A DNA stretch of 64,000 nucleotides from Gottschalkiaceae bacterium SANA. Lineage in GTDB: Bacteria; Bacillota; Clostridia; Tissierellales; GPF-1. Shown here piece after piece: positions 8,302 to 17,664 of the stretch (position 1 is the stretch's first letter; each line of letters opens with the position of its first letter). A program made the position numbers and the translations under genes. The notes under the pieces were generated by a model, which was not told where the DNA came from, did not search any database, and was given only the letters and a program-made list of their open reading frames with translations. Location of the stretch: NCBI GenBank assembly GCA_036323355.1, contig AP028876.1:2170001-2234000 (forward strand), written 5' to 3'.

Positions 8302-9639
8302 TCAAATCTCTTGCGGTATGCAGATCATCATCATAAATCCATTTTTTGGCGTACTTTTAATGGCCATTTGTCCATCGAATTGGGTAACACGTTCACGAAT
8401 TCCCTTCAAGCCATACCCCTCTACAATGTGGCCACAACCAAGTCCATTGTCCTCCATCACCAACCGAATCGAATTTTGCTTTTGACGAATATCAATTCGA
8501 ATGATGGATGCCTCACCATGACGCAAGCTATTGGTGATGCCTTCTTGTGCCATCCGATAAAGTGCAATTTTACACCCGTCTTCTAGAACAAGCGCCTCGT
8601 CGATCTCTAAATTAACTTCAACCCCACACTCGGTCTGCACACGATCAACCAAGCCGGTTAGGGCATCTTGCAGATTGCTCTCCTCAATCATCATCGGTCT
8701 TAAGGCATGAATGGCCCGTTTGACATCAGCAAAGCCCTCGCGGGTCGTTTCCTGCGTCCGTTCAATAATTACAATCGCTTGTTCAGGATCAACTGGCACC
8801 ATCTTTTTTGCCGCCTCCAATTGAATAATGGCACCGGTCAAGGTATGGCCCAAAGTGTCATGAATTTCTCGCGCAATCCGGTTCCGTTCACGCATCAGTT
8901 GCACCTCTTCCATGCGCTGGTTCTTCTCCCGCAGTTCCAATGTGGTTCGTTTCAACTCCTCAACAAGCATCAGTTGTTTTTTCCCAATATAAAACATAAA
9001 AACGATCAACCCATATGTAATGGTGTTTCTCATGGCTAGAATTGCAATCACCTTATATTCGGCACCTTCGTTTACCCTCATTGCAATTGAAGACAAGCCC
9101 ACAAAAAGAACGAGTGGCACAAAAGCAAAATGCTTAACAACAGAAAGCGGATACTCATGAAGGACAAGCAATGTTACCACGATAATACTGATTTTATATT
9201 CATTGGTTCCCGACCATTGATTGACAAAAATGATCATCAAAACGGTTATCAGAGATAAAAGAAATCGCCAATTTTGATTAATCGATTTTCTATAGTGTTG
9301 CAGAAGCATCAACATCAAAATAACCAGCAGCAAAATTTTTACCCCAATTCCATGTAGGCCACCCGCTGCCAAAAGAAATGCTAACACTTCATAAATAAAG
9401 ATCAAAACAATAAAGACAAGCTCTGCGTCCACAGAACGTCGAAGGCTCCTAGAAGAATATCGAGATGTCTTGCGCTCAAACAACCAGAAGAAAAAAGCAC
9501 CTGCAATATTCGCTATTCCCATACCCAGCCAGACTAGGCTTCGAGATGCTTTCAAATGATTTTTACCTTTCCAAACAGAAACGATCGGAATCAAAATACA
9601 AAGGTTCATGCAGAACAATCCCAATCCAAATCCAATCAT
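8302..9639 (-). CDS. NarL-family sensor histidine kinase (HisKA_3 type)
   Basis: 445 residues from the ATG at 9639, which follows GGAAGGAATAAG one base after the response-regulator stop. A longer frame to 9696 would overlap that gene. The N-terminal ~215 residues are 6-7 hydrophobic helices with no large extracellular loop. A short coiled coil leads to the phosphoacceptor block RNRIAREIHDTLGHTL. The HATPase domain has YRMAQEGITNSLRHG (N box) and DNGLGCG / GYGLKGIRERV (G boxes). This is a DesK/LiaS-like layout that usually senses the membrane or cell envelope. The ligand is unknown. Confidence 0.9.
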   Translation of the reverse strand: MIGFGLGLFCMNLCILIPIVSVWKGKNHLKASRSLVWLGMGIANIAGAFFFWLFERKTSRYSSRSLRRSVDAELVFIVLIFIYEVLAFLLAAGGLHGIGVKILLLVILMLMLLQHYRKSINQNWRFLLSLITVLMIIFVNQWSGTNEYKISIIVVTLLVLHEYPLSVVKHFAFVPLVLFVGLSSIAMRVNEGAEYKVIAILAMRNTITYGLIVFMFYIGKKQLMLVEELKRTTLELREKNQRMEEVQLMRERNRIAREIHDTLGHTLTGAIIQLEAAKKMVPVDPEQAIVIIERTQETTREGFADVKRAIHALRPMMIEESNLQDALTGLVDRVQTECGVEVNLEIDEALVLEDGCKIALYRMAQEGITNSLRHGEASIIRIDIRQKQNSIRLVMEDNGLGCGHIVEGYGLKGIRERVTQFDGQMAIKSTPKNGFMMMICIPQEI

Positions 9640-9640
9640 C

Positions 9641-10342
9641 TTATTCCTTCCTTTCCGACGCATTCTCCGATTCCAATATGCCTTGCTCAATCGCAAACCT
9701 CATAAGCTTCGTACGCCCCTTTATGCCGATTTTTTCGTAGAGTGTTGATATATAATTCTTCACCGTTCCTTCAGACAAAAATAATTCCTCCGCAATTTCG
9801 CTATTGCTATAGCCCTTTGCCAATAATCGCAATACCTGCTCCTCACGCTCATGAAGCAAAGACCCCTGCATATCTTTAATCCGTCCAAGCCTCTGGCCCA
9901 CCGCGTGCGACGGAGATTCTTGAAAATGTTTGGCGATTCGCCCGCTCACAATCTGATCCATGACCGAATTCCCCACAAAAACGCTTCGTATCGCTGAAGT
10001 CAGTTTTTCCGCTGATAAATCTTTCAGCAGATATCCATCCGCCCCGTTGGAAAGAGCCTCCGAAATATACTGATCATCGTCAAAGGTCGTTAGAATCAAG
10101 ACGCGAATTCCCGGATATAATCGTCCCACTTGCTTGGTACACTCTACACCATTCATTTCCGGCATTCGAATGTCCATTAAGATAACATCCGGGGCAGAAT
10201 TCTCCTGCAAAAAATTCAGCACTTCAATCCCATTTTTTGCTTGTCCAACGACCTGAATATCGTCTTCCAAATTTAAGAGTGTCGTAATTCCCTCAATTAA
10301 AATTTGCTGATCATCTGCAATCAATACTCGAATCATACCCAT
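9641..10342 (-). CDS. NarL/FixJ-type response regulator
   Basis: 233 residues. The receiver domain has the acidic pair Asp10/Asp11, phosphoacceptor Asp57 in ILMDIRMPEM, and a conserved Lys in YLLKDLS. A LuxR-type helix-turn-helix follows at about 165-225 (EEQVLRLLAKGYSNSEIAEE, then GTVKNYISTLYEKIG). It is phosphorylated by the adjacent kinase and binds DNA. The ATG at 10342 has AAAGGAGCTGC upstream; a second ATG two codons later is possible. No ABC transporter target operon sits beside it, so its regulon is not apparent. Confidence 0.92.
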   Translation of the reverse strand: MGMIRVLIADDQQILIEGITTLLNLEDDIQVVGQAKNGIEVLNFLQENSAPDVILMDIRMPEMNGVECTKQVGRLYPGIRVLILTTFDDDQYISEALSNGADGYLLKDLSAEKLTSAIRSVFVGNSVMDQIVSGRIAKHFQESPSHAVGQRLGRIKDMQGSLLHEREEQVLRLLAKGYSNSEIAEELFLSEGTVKNYISTLYEKIGIKGRTKLMRFAIEQGILESENASERKE

Positions 10343-10415
10343 GCAGCTCCTTTATCCCTTTTCCTACATTGTATGATATAATTCAGAATATTTGCAATAT
10401 TAATATTGGTTTTTA

Positions 10416-10535
10416 TTAATAAACCACGTTATTTTTACTTTTAGCACAACAATGCATAAAATAGTGGGTATTTATTCCTTCTGTTTTGCAGAGAAATTGA
10501 ATCCCACAATAGTCTCTATATCTCTGAATTCTCAT
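10416..10535 (-). CDS. Possible 39-codon ORF after a near-perfect ribosome binding site
   Basis: The end of the upstream gene contains AAGGAGGTGAG followed by overlapping ATGs. The ATG at 10535 opens a 39-codon frame in a different phase, ending in TAA at 10416. The product would be basic, with three Cys. The Shine-Dalgarno match is unusually good for chance, but the frame is short and resembles no family I know. Confidence 0.25.
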   Translation of the reverse strand: MRIQRYRDYCGIQFLCKTEGINTHYFMHCCAKSKNNVVY

Positions 10536-10938
10536 TCATCTCACCTCCTTGTTCCATTGTTCGAATATTCCCAACGGACTCCCAATAAGCCCGCAATACT
10601 CCACGCGACGATTCAAGAGAAAATTTTGTTCGTTTTAGCAGTGCGACCCGAATGAATCCAATTGTTTGGTCGGACCATTTTTTACGATGCACAAAGCAAA
10701 CTGGCAAGTCTCTTGCATAATCACTTTCCTTGCTTACATCCGTCTCTTCGACCGTTTGAACCACAGAACAGAATTCAACTCTTCTCGGCCGCTGTTTGGT
10801 GGCAAGGTATACAAAGTCCTTTTCAAAAACCTGCCAAACCACCTTGATTTTCTCTTCCCTTGAGACGCGCAAATAGATTTCATCTCCAAGTTGCAGACTT
10901 TCAAAATATTTTTGATCCAAGTAGCAAAGATGATCCAT
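10516..10938 (-). CDS. Conserved-looking hypothetical protein, 140 residues
   Basis: The ATG at 10938 follows GGGGAGGAAGT; an upstream ATG adds seven residues without a better site. The predicted protein alternates hydrophobic and charged residues in a beta-rich manner (GDEIYLRVSREEKIKVVWQV, then DFVYLATKQRPRRVEF), and has no signal peptide or membrane helix. I do not recognise the family. It is monocistronic apart from the short ORF at its 3' end, and is divergent from the ABC-F gene at 11216. Confidence 0.55.
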   Translation of the reverse strand: MDHLCYLDQKYFESLQLGDEIYLRVSREEKIKVVWQVFEKDFVYLATKQRPRRVEFCSVVQTVEETDVSKESDYARDLPVCFVHRKKWSDQTIGFIRVALLKRTKFSLESSRGVLRAYWESVGNIRTMEQGGEMNENSEI

Positions 10939-11151
10939 TTTACTTCCTCCCCAATTCATTTATACGATCGCACCTCGACTTTTACAGCTCTTTTTCTTAC
11001 ACCCTTAGTCTACGTCAATCGAATTGATAATCCATCTGTCTACCGTCATAGATATCTCACTAAAAAGTCATGTTACTTATTTCACCATTTGCAAAAGGTG
11101 CGTCACCAATAAAAAACACATGCAACTTTCACCTGAACTTGTGATTTTTCT

Positions 11152-11180
11152 TTGACAGAAACAGCTTTTCTGGATAGGAT
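11152..11180 (+). promoter_or_regulatory. Promoter of the ABC-F gene at 11216
   Basis: TTGACA (11152-11157), 17 nt, TAGGAT (11175-11180), 35 bases upstream of the ATG. The leader is short, so there is no room for a long attenuator. Confidence 0.75.
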
Positions 11181-11215
11181 AAGGAAGACTTAAAAAGTTT
11201 TTAAAGGAGATTTGA

Positions 11216-12772
11216 ATGAGTGTATTAATTGTAGAAAATGTTTCCCACGGCTTTGGCGCCCGAAAAATTCTAGAAGACGCCTCCTTTCGGCTCAATAAGG
11301 GAGAACATGTCGGCCTGATCGGCGCAAACGGAGAAGGAAAATCTACGTTTTTAAATATTATTACCGGACAACTAGAACCCGATGAAGGCAAGGTCGAATG
11401 GTCCAAGCGAGTCACCGTTGGCTACCTTGATCAACATACGGTTCTTACCAAGGGAAAAACCATTAGAGCCGCACTTGAAGAAGCCTTTCAAAGCATGTAT
11501 GACATGGAAGCAGAAATGCTGTCTCTTTATGATCAAATGGGCGATGCTTCACCGAAAGAACTTGAAAACATGATGGAAGACGTTGGCGAAATCCAAAGTT
11601 TTTTAGAGCACAGTGGCTTTTATATGCTGCATACTAAGATTCAAGAAGTCGCAAACGGATTGGGCTTGGGCGATATCGGCTTAGATAAAGATGTATCAGA
11701 ATTAAGTGGTGGTCAACGAACAAAGGTCTTGCTGACAAAACTGCTTCTTCAGAATCCGACGATTTTACTTTTAGATGAACCCACAAACTATTTAGACGTT
11801 AACCATATTGAATGGCTGAAAAGATATTTAAAGGATTATGAAAATAGCTTTATTCTAATCTCACATGATATTCCTTTCGTCAATGAAGTCATTAACGTCA
11901 TCTACCATGTCGAAAACGGTGAGTTAACCCGCTATACTGGCAATTATGATCAGTTTCAAGCTATGCATGCCGTCAAAAAAGAACAACAATTAAAGGCATA
12001 TAAGCGTCAAAAACAAGAAATTGATAAGATGGAAGATTTTATTGCCAGAAACAAGGCACGTGTCGCCACGCGCGGCATGGCCAACAGTCGTCAAAAACGA
12101 CTTGATAAGATTGAAGTGATGGAGAAACCTACAGAAAAATTGAAACCAACTTTTGCCTTCCATGAAGCACGCACACCCAGCAGATTTGTTTTCAAGGCTG
12201 AAAATCTAGTCCTTGGTTATGACGAACCTCTGACTAAGCCTGTGAATGTTACCTTGGAACGCAACCAAAAAATCGCTGTAACCGGTGTTAACGGTCTGGG
12301 TAAATCAACCTTATTGAAAACAATGCTTGGAATGATTCGACCCATATCGGGTGATTTGACCCATGGAGAGTTTCTGGCCCCCGGCTATTTCGAACAGGAG
12401 TCCAGCCGTGACAATACCAATACCGCACTCGAGGAAATATGGAACGCATATCCTTCTCTTGAAAACAAGGAAGTCCGACAAGCACTGGCAGGATGTGGAT
12501 TAACCAATGAACACATCACCAATCAAATGCGTGTCTTAAGCGGTGGTGAAAACGCCAAAGTCCGTCTATGCAAGTTAATGCTGAAAGACATCAATTTTCT
12601 TGTTCTCGATGAGCCCACCAATCATTTGGATGTCGAAGCCAAAGAAGAACTTAAAAAAGCCTTGATTGAATTCAAGGGAACCATTTTATTGGTCTCCCAT
12701 GAGCCCTACTTCTATGAAGACTGGGTAACCGATATCTGGAACGTGGAAGAATGGACCACTAAAATCGTATAA
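11216..12772 (+). CDS. ABC-F family ATPase (YbiT/YkpA-like)
   Basis: 518 residues with two ABC cassettes. Cassette 1 has GANGEGKST (about 37-45), LSGGQRTKVLL and LLDEPTNYLD. The linker at about 245-300 contains RNKARVATRGMANSRQKRLD, the arm that reaches the ribosomal tRNA site. Cassette 2 has GVNGLGKST, LSGGENAKVRL and VLDEPTNHLD. There is no membrane domain and no Uup-type C-terminal coiled coil. It is probably a translation factor acting on stalled or antibiotic-bound ribosomes. Resistance cannot be assigned by eye. AAAGGAGATTTG precedes the ATG. Confidence 0.85.
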   Translation: MSVLIVENVSHGFGARKILEDASFRLNKGEHVGLIGANGEGKSTFLNIITGQLEPDEGKVEWSKRVTVGYLDQHTVLTKGKTIRAALEEAFQSMYDMEAEMLSLYDQMGDASPKELENMMEDVGEIQSFLEHSGFYMLHTKIQEVANGLGLGDIGLDKDVSELSGGQRTKVLLTKLLLQNPTILLLDEPTNYLDVNHIEWLKRYLKDYENSFILISHDIPFVNEVINVIYHVENGELTRYTGNYDQFQAMHAVKKEQQLKAYKRQKQEIDKMEDFIARNKARVATRGMANSRQKRLDKIEVMEKPTEKLKPTFAFHEARTPSRFVFKAENLVLGYDEPLTKPVNVTLERNQKIAVTGVNGLGKSTLLKTMLGMIRPISGDLTHGEFLAPGYFEQESSRDNTNTALEEIWNAYPSLENKEVRQALAGCGLTNEHITNQMRVLSGGENAKVRLCKLMLKDINFLVLDEPTNHLDVEAKEELKKALIEFKGTILLVSHEPYFYEDWVTDIWNVEEWTTKIV

Positions 12773-12783
12773 CTCCATATAAA

Positions 12784-12814
12784 AAAGCCCGCATCTTTAT
12801 CAGATGCGGGCTTT
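12784..12814. terminator. Bidirectional terminator between convergent genes
   Basis: AAAGCCCGCATC pairs with GATGCGGGCTTT across a short loop. A/T tracts on both sides serve the ABC-F gene (plus) and the flavin reductase gene (minus). Confidence 0.88.
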
Positions 12815-12826
12815 CTAACTTACGAC

Positions 12827-13315
12827 TTATAACAGATTGAACTTGGAAGAATCCACTCTGCCATTTTCAGCAATTACGCCTTCTTCAGCATGAACATATT
12901 CAATTTTCCCAATAAACATTTCATGGGATCCCGTCTTAATTGTATCGACAACCGTACATTCGATTGCAACAGGACATGCATCGATGACACCGGCATTAAC
13001 AAACTTGCCATCTGTCATTTTAACACCATACTCTTTTAGTTTATCTCCGTCTTTACCACTCTTTGAGCCGCAGCATTCATAAAGTTCCGTTTGAGATGCA
13101 TCAAGCAAATGAGCAACGAAGCAACCATTCTCTTTGATCATATGATAGGAATGTCTGGATGGTACAATTCCCACCATTAGCATGGGTGGATCAAAGCTGC
13201 AATGTCCGCAATATCCAACGACTAATGCATTATCATTCCCCTCATGATCCCGAACACTGACAACCACATTTGGCATTCCACCCAATGCGTTCACTTTTCC
13301 TGCTTCTACTTTCAT
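12827..13315 (-). CDS. Flavin reductase-like FMN-binding protein
   Basis: 162 residues in the flavin reductase (split-barrel FMN-binding) family. The start follows AGGAGGAAAA. Typical features are the N-terminal MPNVVVSVRD strand, CSFDPPMLMVGIVPSRHSY, which contacts FMN, and the segment FIGKIEYVHAEEG late in the fold. Several Cys (YCGHCS, YECCGS) are a common trait of anaerobe members. It likely reduces flavin or passes electrons to an unknown partner. No oxygenase or flavodoxin gene is adjacent. Confidence 0.8.
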   Translation of the reverse strand: MKVEAGKVNALGGMPNVVVSVRDHEGNDNALVVGYCGHCSFDPPMLMVGIVPSRHSYHMIKENGCFVAHLLDASQTELYECCGSKSGKDGDKLKEYGVKMTDGKFVNAGVIDACPVAIECTVVDTIKTGSHEMFIGKIEYVHAEEGVIAENGRVDSSKFNLL

Positions 13316-13541
13316 TTTTTCCTCCTAAGTTTCCATCCAAATCGTTTCACTATTAAGCAATCCGACTTGCCATCTCGCTTTAATAGCAGAAAGTCCTAGG
13401 CTAGAAAGCCCAACGATTTCCCCTAACAATTTATTAGATAGTATTATTTTAAAGATATCCAAGTCGCAAATCAAGGAATTATCCAGCATTAATGAAAACT
13501 TAGACTAAGGTTTAATGATTGAATGCAGCACCTGTAAAGAA

Positions 13542-14060
13542 CTAGCGATTCACTTTTGAGATAATCTCTTCTGCAAGTTCAGCAACCGTTCTTCCCGCGC
13601 ATTTAATAATCAAATCCGCCGCATGTAAATACAGGTCTTCTCGTTCCTTATACAGCTCTTTGATTTTATCCATATAGTCTTTTTCTTGAAGAAGAGGCCG
13701 ATTTTTTCTCGCTTCATCCCCGCGAATATGATTGATAATATGCTCAATCTCCGCATACAAAAGCACAACGGTTCCAAGCCGTGAAAGCAGTTCTCTATTT
13801 TCCTCTTTTAAAATGACACCCCCGCCTGTTGAAAGAATGACATTGGTATCATCCATTCTTGTTTTCAGGAATGCAGTTTCAAGATTTCTAAAATGGGTTT
13901 CACCGTCCTGGCGAAAAATATCTTTGATCGTTTTCTCTTCTTGTTGTTCTATTTCGTGGTCCATATCAATAAATTCCATGTCCAAAGCCTGAGAAAGGCT
14001 TCTAGCAATTGTCGTTTTCCCACTTCCCATAAAACCGATTAAAACAATATTCTTATCCAT
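13542..14060 (-). CDS. aroK: Shikimate kinase
   Basis: 172 residues, the normal length. The P-loop GFMGSGKTT is at 9-17, the Asp/Arg substrate-binding segment is in FIDMDHEIE and FRNLE, STGGGVI contains the glycine-rich shikimate contact, and ARKNRPLL is the lid with its catalytic Arg. It phosphorylates shikimate on the way to chorismate. No other aro gene is near. The gene starts 37 bases after tctA on the same strand with no terminator between, so it is probably co-transcribed with the transporter. Confidence 0.93.
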   Translation of the reverse strand: MDKNIVLIGFMGSGKTTIARSLSQALDMEFIDMDHEIEQQEEKTIKDIFRQDGETHFRNLETAFLKTRMDDTNVILSTGGGVILKEENRELLSRLGTVVLLYAEIEHIINHIRGDEARKNRPLLQEKDYMDKIKELYKEREDLYLHAADLIIKCAGRTVAELAEEIISKVNR

Positions 14061-14097
14061 TTAATCACCTAGCTTTCACCCTTATTCGACCATGATT

Positions 14098-15618
14098 TTA
14101 GCTGTTCTTTTTGGAAAAGAGATTTCTAAAGAATGTGAAATTAGACAAAACTGAAAAACAAATCAGAAGTGTCAACACCATGCTGATGGGACTGAAGAAT
14201 AAATCTTGAAGTGGAGAACTTGACGATTGTAGCAAGGACATCGTTCTTCTAAAGTTATCATCCATCAAGCCGCCAAGAACCAAGCCCAGCACGAGTGGTG
14301 CAACCGAATACTCTCTTTTTCTCATAATAAAGCCAAGGATTCCGAATCCAACCATTAGCCAAACATCAAAGAAGTTATTGCTCGTTGCAAAGGCGCCCAC
14401 AACACAAAGCGTAGAAACAATCGGAAAAAGATGACGTTCCTTTACTGTCGCTATTTTAGAAAGCAATGGAGCCACGGTATAGCCAAGCACAAGGATCATC
14501 ACACAAGCGATAAAGCCGGCTGCCAGAATTACAGAGAACATTTCTGGGGTCTGTGTAAACAAAAGCGGGCCAGGTCTTAATCCGTGAATATAAAATGCCG
14601 ACAAAATAACTGCAGTAACGGCATCTCCGGGAACGGCTAAGGTCAGCATGGGGATCAAGGCCCCGCCAATGCATCCATTGTTGGCCGCCTCACTTGCAAC
14701 AATCCCTTCTATGGCCCCTTGACCAAATGGCACCTCGGGGTTCTTTGTCATTTTTTTTGCTTGATCATATGCGATCAATGCAGCAACAGGTCCACCAGCT
14801 CCTGGAAGCGCTCCAATCAAAGCACCCAGAACAGAGGAATAGATCCCTAAAACCCAATGCTTCAGGATTTCAGGCGTACTAACCTTTTCATCCTTGATCA
14901 CAACACTTTTTGCATCTGTTTTCTTTTTGGATACTTGAATCAAAATTTCAGAAAGACCAAATAAACCAATCAAGGCAGCTACAATGGGAATCCCTCTTTG
15001 CAGATTGGTAATTCCAAAGGTAAATCGGCCAATTCCAAACATGGAATCCATGCCTATGGTACTTAAAAAAACTCCTAAGGCAGCACTGATCAATCCCTTT
15101 ACATAACTTTTAGATGTAAGCGAGCCAATTGTTGTCAGTCCAAAAAATGCCAACAAAAAATAATCAAATCTTGTAAATTGAAGTGCCAGCTTTGTCACTG
15201 GCCCTGCACTAACCATCAGTACAATCAGTCCAATCACACTACCCATAAAGGAATAGATGGTCGCTGTTCGAAGGGCAAGCAAAGCCCTCCCCTTTTTCGC
15301 CATTGGATATCCGTCCAACGTGGTTGATACGGATGATGGTGCACCTGGAATATTAATAAGGATCGCTGTGATGGCCCCAGAATAGACACCGACCACATAC
15401 ACGCCCATAATCAAACCCATTGCTAAGTTTGTATCCCAAGTATATGTAATGCTCACAAGCAAAGCTGTCGCCATGGTGACCGACAAACCGGGCATAGACC
15501 CAACAAAAAGTCCGGATACGGCACCCAGAAAAATAACACCTAAAAATGGTAAATCAATAACTGATATCATATCTGCTAACATCGACTCTTCGCATGCCAA
15601 ACCCCTAGCTTTCAGCAT
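14098..15618 (-). CDS. tctA: Tripartite tricarboxylate transporter, large permease subunit TctA
   Basis: 506 residues from the ATG at 15618, preceded by GGGAAGGAG. An upstream frame to 15681 has no convincing site. It has about 11-12 hydrophobic helices. The family signature regions are GAVSGLFVGSMPGLSVTMA near the N-terminus and the second glycine-rich repeat GALIGALPGAGGPVAAL near the middle. NIPGAPSSVSTTLDGYPMA is also typical. Together with TctB and the periplasmic-type TctC it imports carboxylates driven by an ion gradient. It is separated from tctB by a hairpin. Confidence 0.92.
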   Translation of the reverse strand: MLKARGLACEESMLADMISVIDLPFLGVIFLGAVSGLFVGSMPGLSVTMATALLVSITYTWDTNLAMGLIMGVYVVGVYSGAITAILINIPGAPSSVSTTLDGYPMAKKGRALLALRTATIYSFMGSVIGLIVLMVSAGPVTKLALQFTRFDYFLLAFFGLTTIGSLTSKSYVKGLISAALGVFLSTIGMDSMFGIGRFTFGITNLQRGIPIVAALIGLFGLSEILIQVSKKKTDAKSVVIKDEKVSTPEILKHWVLGIYSSVLGALIGALPGAGGPVAALIAYDQAKKMTKNPEVPFGQGAIEGIVASEAANNGCIGGALIPMLTLAVPGDAVTAVILSAFYIHGLRPGPLLFTQTPEMFSVILAAGFIACVMILVLGYTVAPLLSKIATVKERHLFPIVSTLCVVGAFATSNNFFDVWLMVGFGILGFIMRKREYSVAPLVLGLVLGGLMDDNFRRTMSLLQSSSSPLQDLFFSPISMVLTLLICFSVLSNFTFFRNLFSKKNS

Positions 15619-15714
15619 GCTCTCCTTCCCTTTATGTTTCTCTTCTATCATTCCGATCTTTGCAATTCTTGATGAATCCATCCCCTACAGGTTCAGAATT
15701 ACACAGATGATAAA

Positions 15715-15746
15715 GCTCCGTGAGGAATGAACTTCCCACACGGAGC
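15715..15746 (-). terminator. Hairpin between tctB and tctA
   Basis: GCTCCGTG pairs with CACGGAGC over a 16-nt loop, followed on the minus strand by TTTATC. The T tract is weak, so it may be a partial terminator or an mRNA-stabilising/processing hairpin that sets the ratio of TctC/TctB to TctA. Confidence 0.5.
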
Positions 15747-15794
15747 ATCTTGATGATATGCGTATAGGCATTGTTACTTTTATAGGGCGAATTT

Positions 15795-16235
15795 CTAAGG
15801 TAATCTCACATGCAATAAAAGATCAAACAGTCCATATAAAAGCAAGGGTATGCCAACTGAAATCATTCCAATCGTCACGGGCTTCCTCTCACCAAGAATC
15901 AACATCATCAGTACAAGATAAGCACACGTTGCCAGCAGAAAATGAATATTTGGCAACAGGATCAAATAAAGCACCGTTAGAACTAAAACCAAAGCTGGAT
16001 TCTTTAGTGCTGCCAAGGTAAATGTGCTTTCTTCCTCATCGTCTGTGATTGTGGATATCATAAGTGCCAAAGCTAAAAAGACGAGGACGCATGAAATTCC
16101 AATTGGAATTAAAGCCGGAGACAATACCCATGTTCCAAACTTATGATAGGTAAAAGATTCTTTAATAATCAACCCTGAAAGGACGATCAAAAATAACCCA
16201 TCTTGAATTTTGCTGTTTTTCAACTTTGAAATCAT
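15795..16235 (-). CDS. tctB: Tripartite tricarboxylate transporter, small permease subunit TctB
   Basis: 146 residues with four hydrophobic helices (about 12-28, 38-60, 78-95 and 100-140), the normal TctB plan: short, poorly conserved and placed between tctC and tctA. The N-terminal IQDGLFLIVLSGLIIKES is typical. Its role is structural, as the small membrane subunit. It starts 16 bases after tctC. Confidence 0.85.
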   Translation of the reverse strand: MISKLKNSKIQDGLFLIVLSGLIIKESFTYHKFGTWVLSPALIPIGISCVLVFLALALMISTITDDEEESTFTLAALKNPALVLVLTVLYLILLPNIHFLLATCAYLVLMMLILGERKPVTIGMISVGIPLLLYGLFDLLLHVRLP

Positions 16236-16251
16236 TTAAACATCGCCTGCC

Positions 16252-17310
16252 TTACTTGGTATATCGTTCGATTTGATAGTCCTCAGGATTATTGATTGCT
16301 GCTTCAGCATCATAAAGCAACCAAGATGTTACGGACGTGTATTTGTCCCAATATGCTTTAATTTCCTCATTAGACATATCATGCAACGTCTGATAATTTC
16401 TGTTTTCTATAAACGTAGTCCAAGTCTCACTGACAATCGCTTTTTCAGCAGCTTCTCTAATCACCATTTTCACTTCATCCGGCGTTCCTTCTTTCACCAT
16501 CAAGCAGTTAGGGAAGTAAAGCGGGAATATGCTATTCAATTCAGGAAGCGCAAGAGTCATAGGCGGTACATCCGGCAAAAATTCTACCTGCCCCTCCGTA
16601 AACGTAGCAAGCGCTCTCAATTCTCCAGATTCAAGATAATCTTTTACCGTGCCGTAATTGCCAAATGTAAAATCGACTTCGCCAGAGAGACAAGCAATCA
16701 TTGCATCGCTTCCACCGCCGTAAGGCGTCATATTTACATCAATATCAGCTAAATTCAGTGTCAATCCTTGAAGATGTCCACTAGCACCAGGGCTTGAATA
16801 AGACAGTTTAATCTGACCTGGCTTCGCTTTCATATCAGCAACCAACTGCTCAAATGTTTCATATGGTGAATCGGTTGGAACAACAACCAATTTCGTGTCT
16901 TGTACCATCATCATGATCGGTTCAAAACTCGAAAAATTAAGCTCGCTCGTTCCCATTACATTAAAGACACCTGGTGTTTCTGCGGAAAACAAGACGGTAT
17001 ATCCATCAGCAGCTTCTGCATATGCACTCTCTGTACCAATGGCACCTGATGCACCAGACATATTAACAACCGTCACCGATTGACCCAATGCTTCTTCAAA
17101 AGCAGTTGAGAATGTTCGCGCAACCGTATCAGTAATACCGCCAGCACCCCAAGGAACAATCATTGTGACTTCTTTTTCTGGATAAGTAGCGCTTGCTTCC
17201 CCCTCGTTAGCAGCTGCTTCTGCATCATTACCTGCATTCGAGCATCCTGCAAACAAGAACACCGCAACCATCAACAAGCTCAAAATCTTAACCCCATTTT
17301 TCTTCATCAT
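16252..17310 (-). CDS. tctC: Tripartite tricarboxylate transporter substrate-binding lipoprotein TctC
   Basis: 352 residues. It has a lipoprotein signal peptide with lipobox LFAGC (Cys at 23) and a linker rich in Ala and Glu. The TctC/BugD fold follows: YPEKEVTMIVPWGAGGITDT, in which the conserved Asp binds the ligand carboxylate through water, then SGASGAIGTE and LSYSSPGASGHLQGL. It is anchored outside the membrane and delivers substrate to TctAB. Two tandem ATGs are possible starts. It is the first gene of the tctCBA-aroK unit. Confidence 0.92.
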   Translation of the reverse strand: MMKKNGVKILSLLMVAVFLFAGCSNAGNDAEAAANEGEASATYPEKEVTMIVPWGAGGITDTVARTFSTAFEEALGQSVTVVNMSGASGAIGTESAYAEAADGYTVLFSAETPGVFNVMGTSELNFSSFEPIMMMVQDTKLVVVPTDSPYETFEQLVADMKAKPGQIKLSYSSPGASGHLQGLTLNLADIDVNMTPYGGGSDAMIACLSGEVDFTFGNYGTVKDYLESGELRALATFTEGQVEFLPDVPPMTLALPELNSIFPLYFPNCLMVKEGTPDEVKMVIREAAEKAIVSETWTTFIENRNYQTLHDMSNEEIKAYWDKYTSVTSWLLYDAEAAINNPEDYQIERYTK

Positions 17311-17413
17311 GCATCTCCCTTTATATGTCTCTAGATTTATGAAACTTTTTACGAAAATACGTTTATTTATACATGCCTCTTACAAAACCGTCACTGCGTT
17401 ATTACAAAATTTT

Positions 17414-17442
17414 ACTATAAATTTATAGCGATTCTATAACAA
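17414..17442 (-). promoter_or_regulatory. Probable promoter of tctCBA-aroK
   Basis: Minus-strand TTGTTA (17442-17437), 17-nt spacer, TATAGT (17419-17414), about 100 bases before the tctC start. Confidence 0.45.
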
Positions 17443-17664
17443 TTAGGAACAGATGTCAATGGAATCTATCATTGACAGGCCCAATTTAATCATTTCTTCC
17501 CAATACGTTGCAATTATTGGCCTTCGCTTTAATCAGAAGATATAATTTCAATCCTCAAGAAACCAAAAAAACCAAAGATTAATCAAGCAAATCCCCTGCT
17601 CTTACTCTAAAAAGTTGGCCAAATAAAAACTTCCACTATAGAATCGCATCAATGAATGAATATG

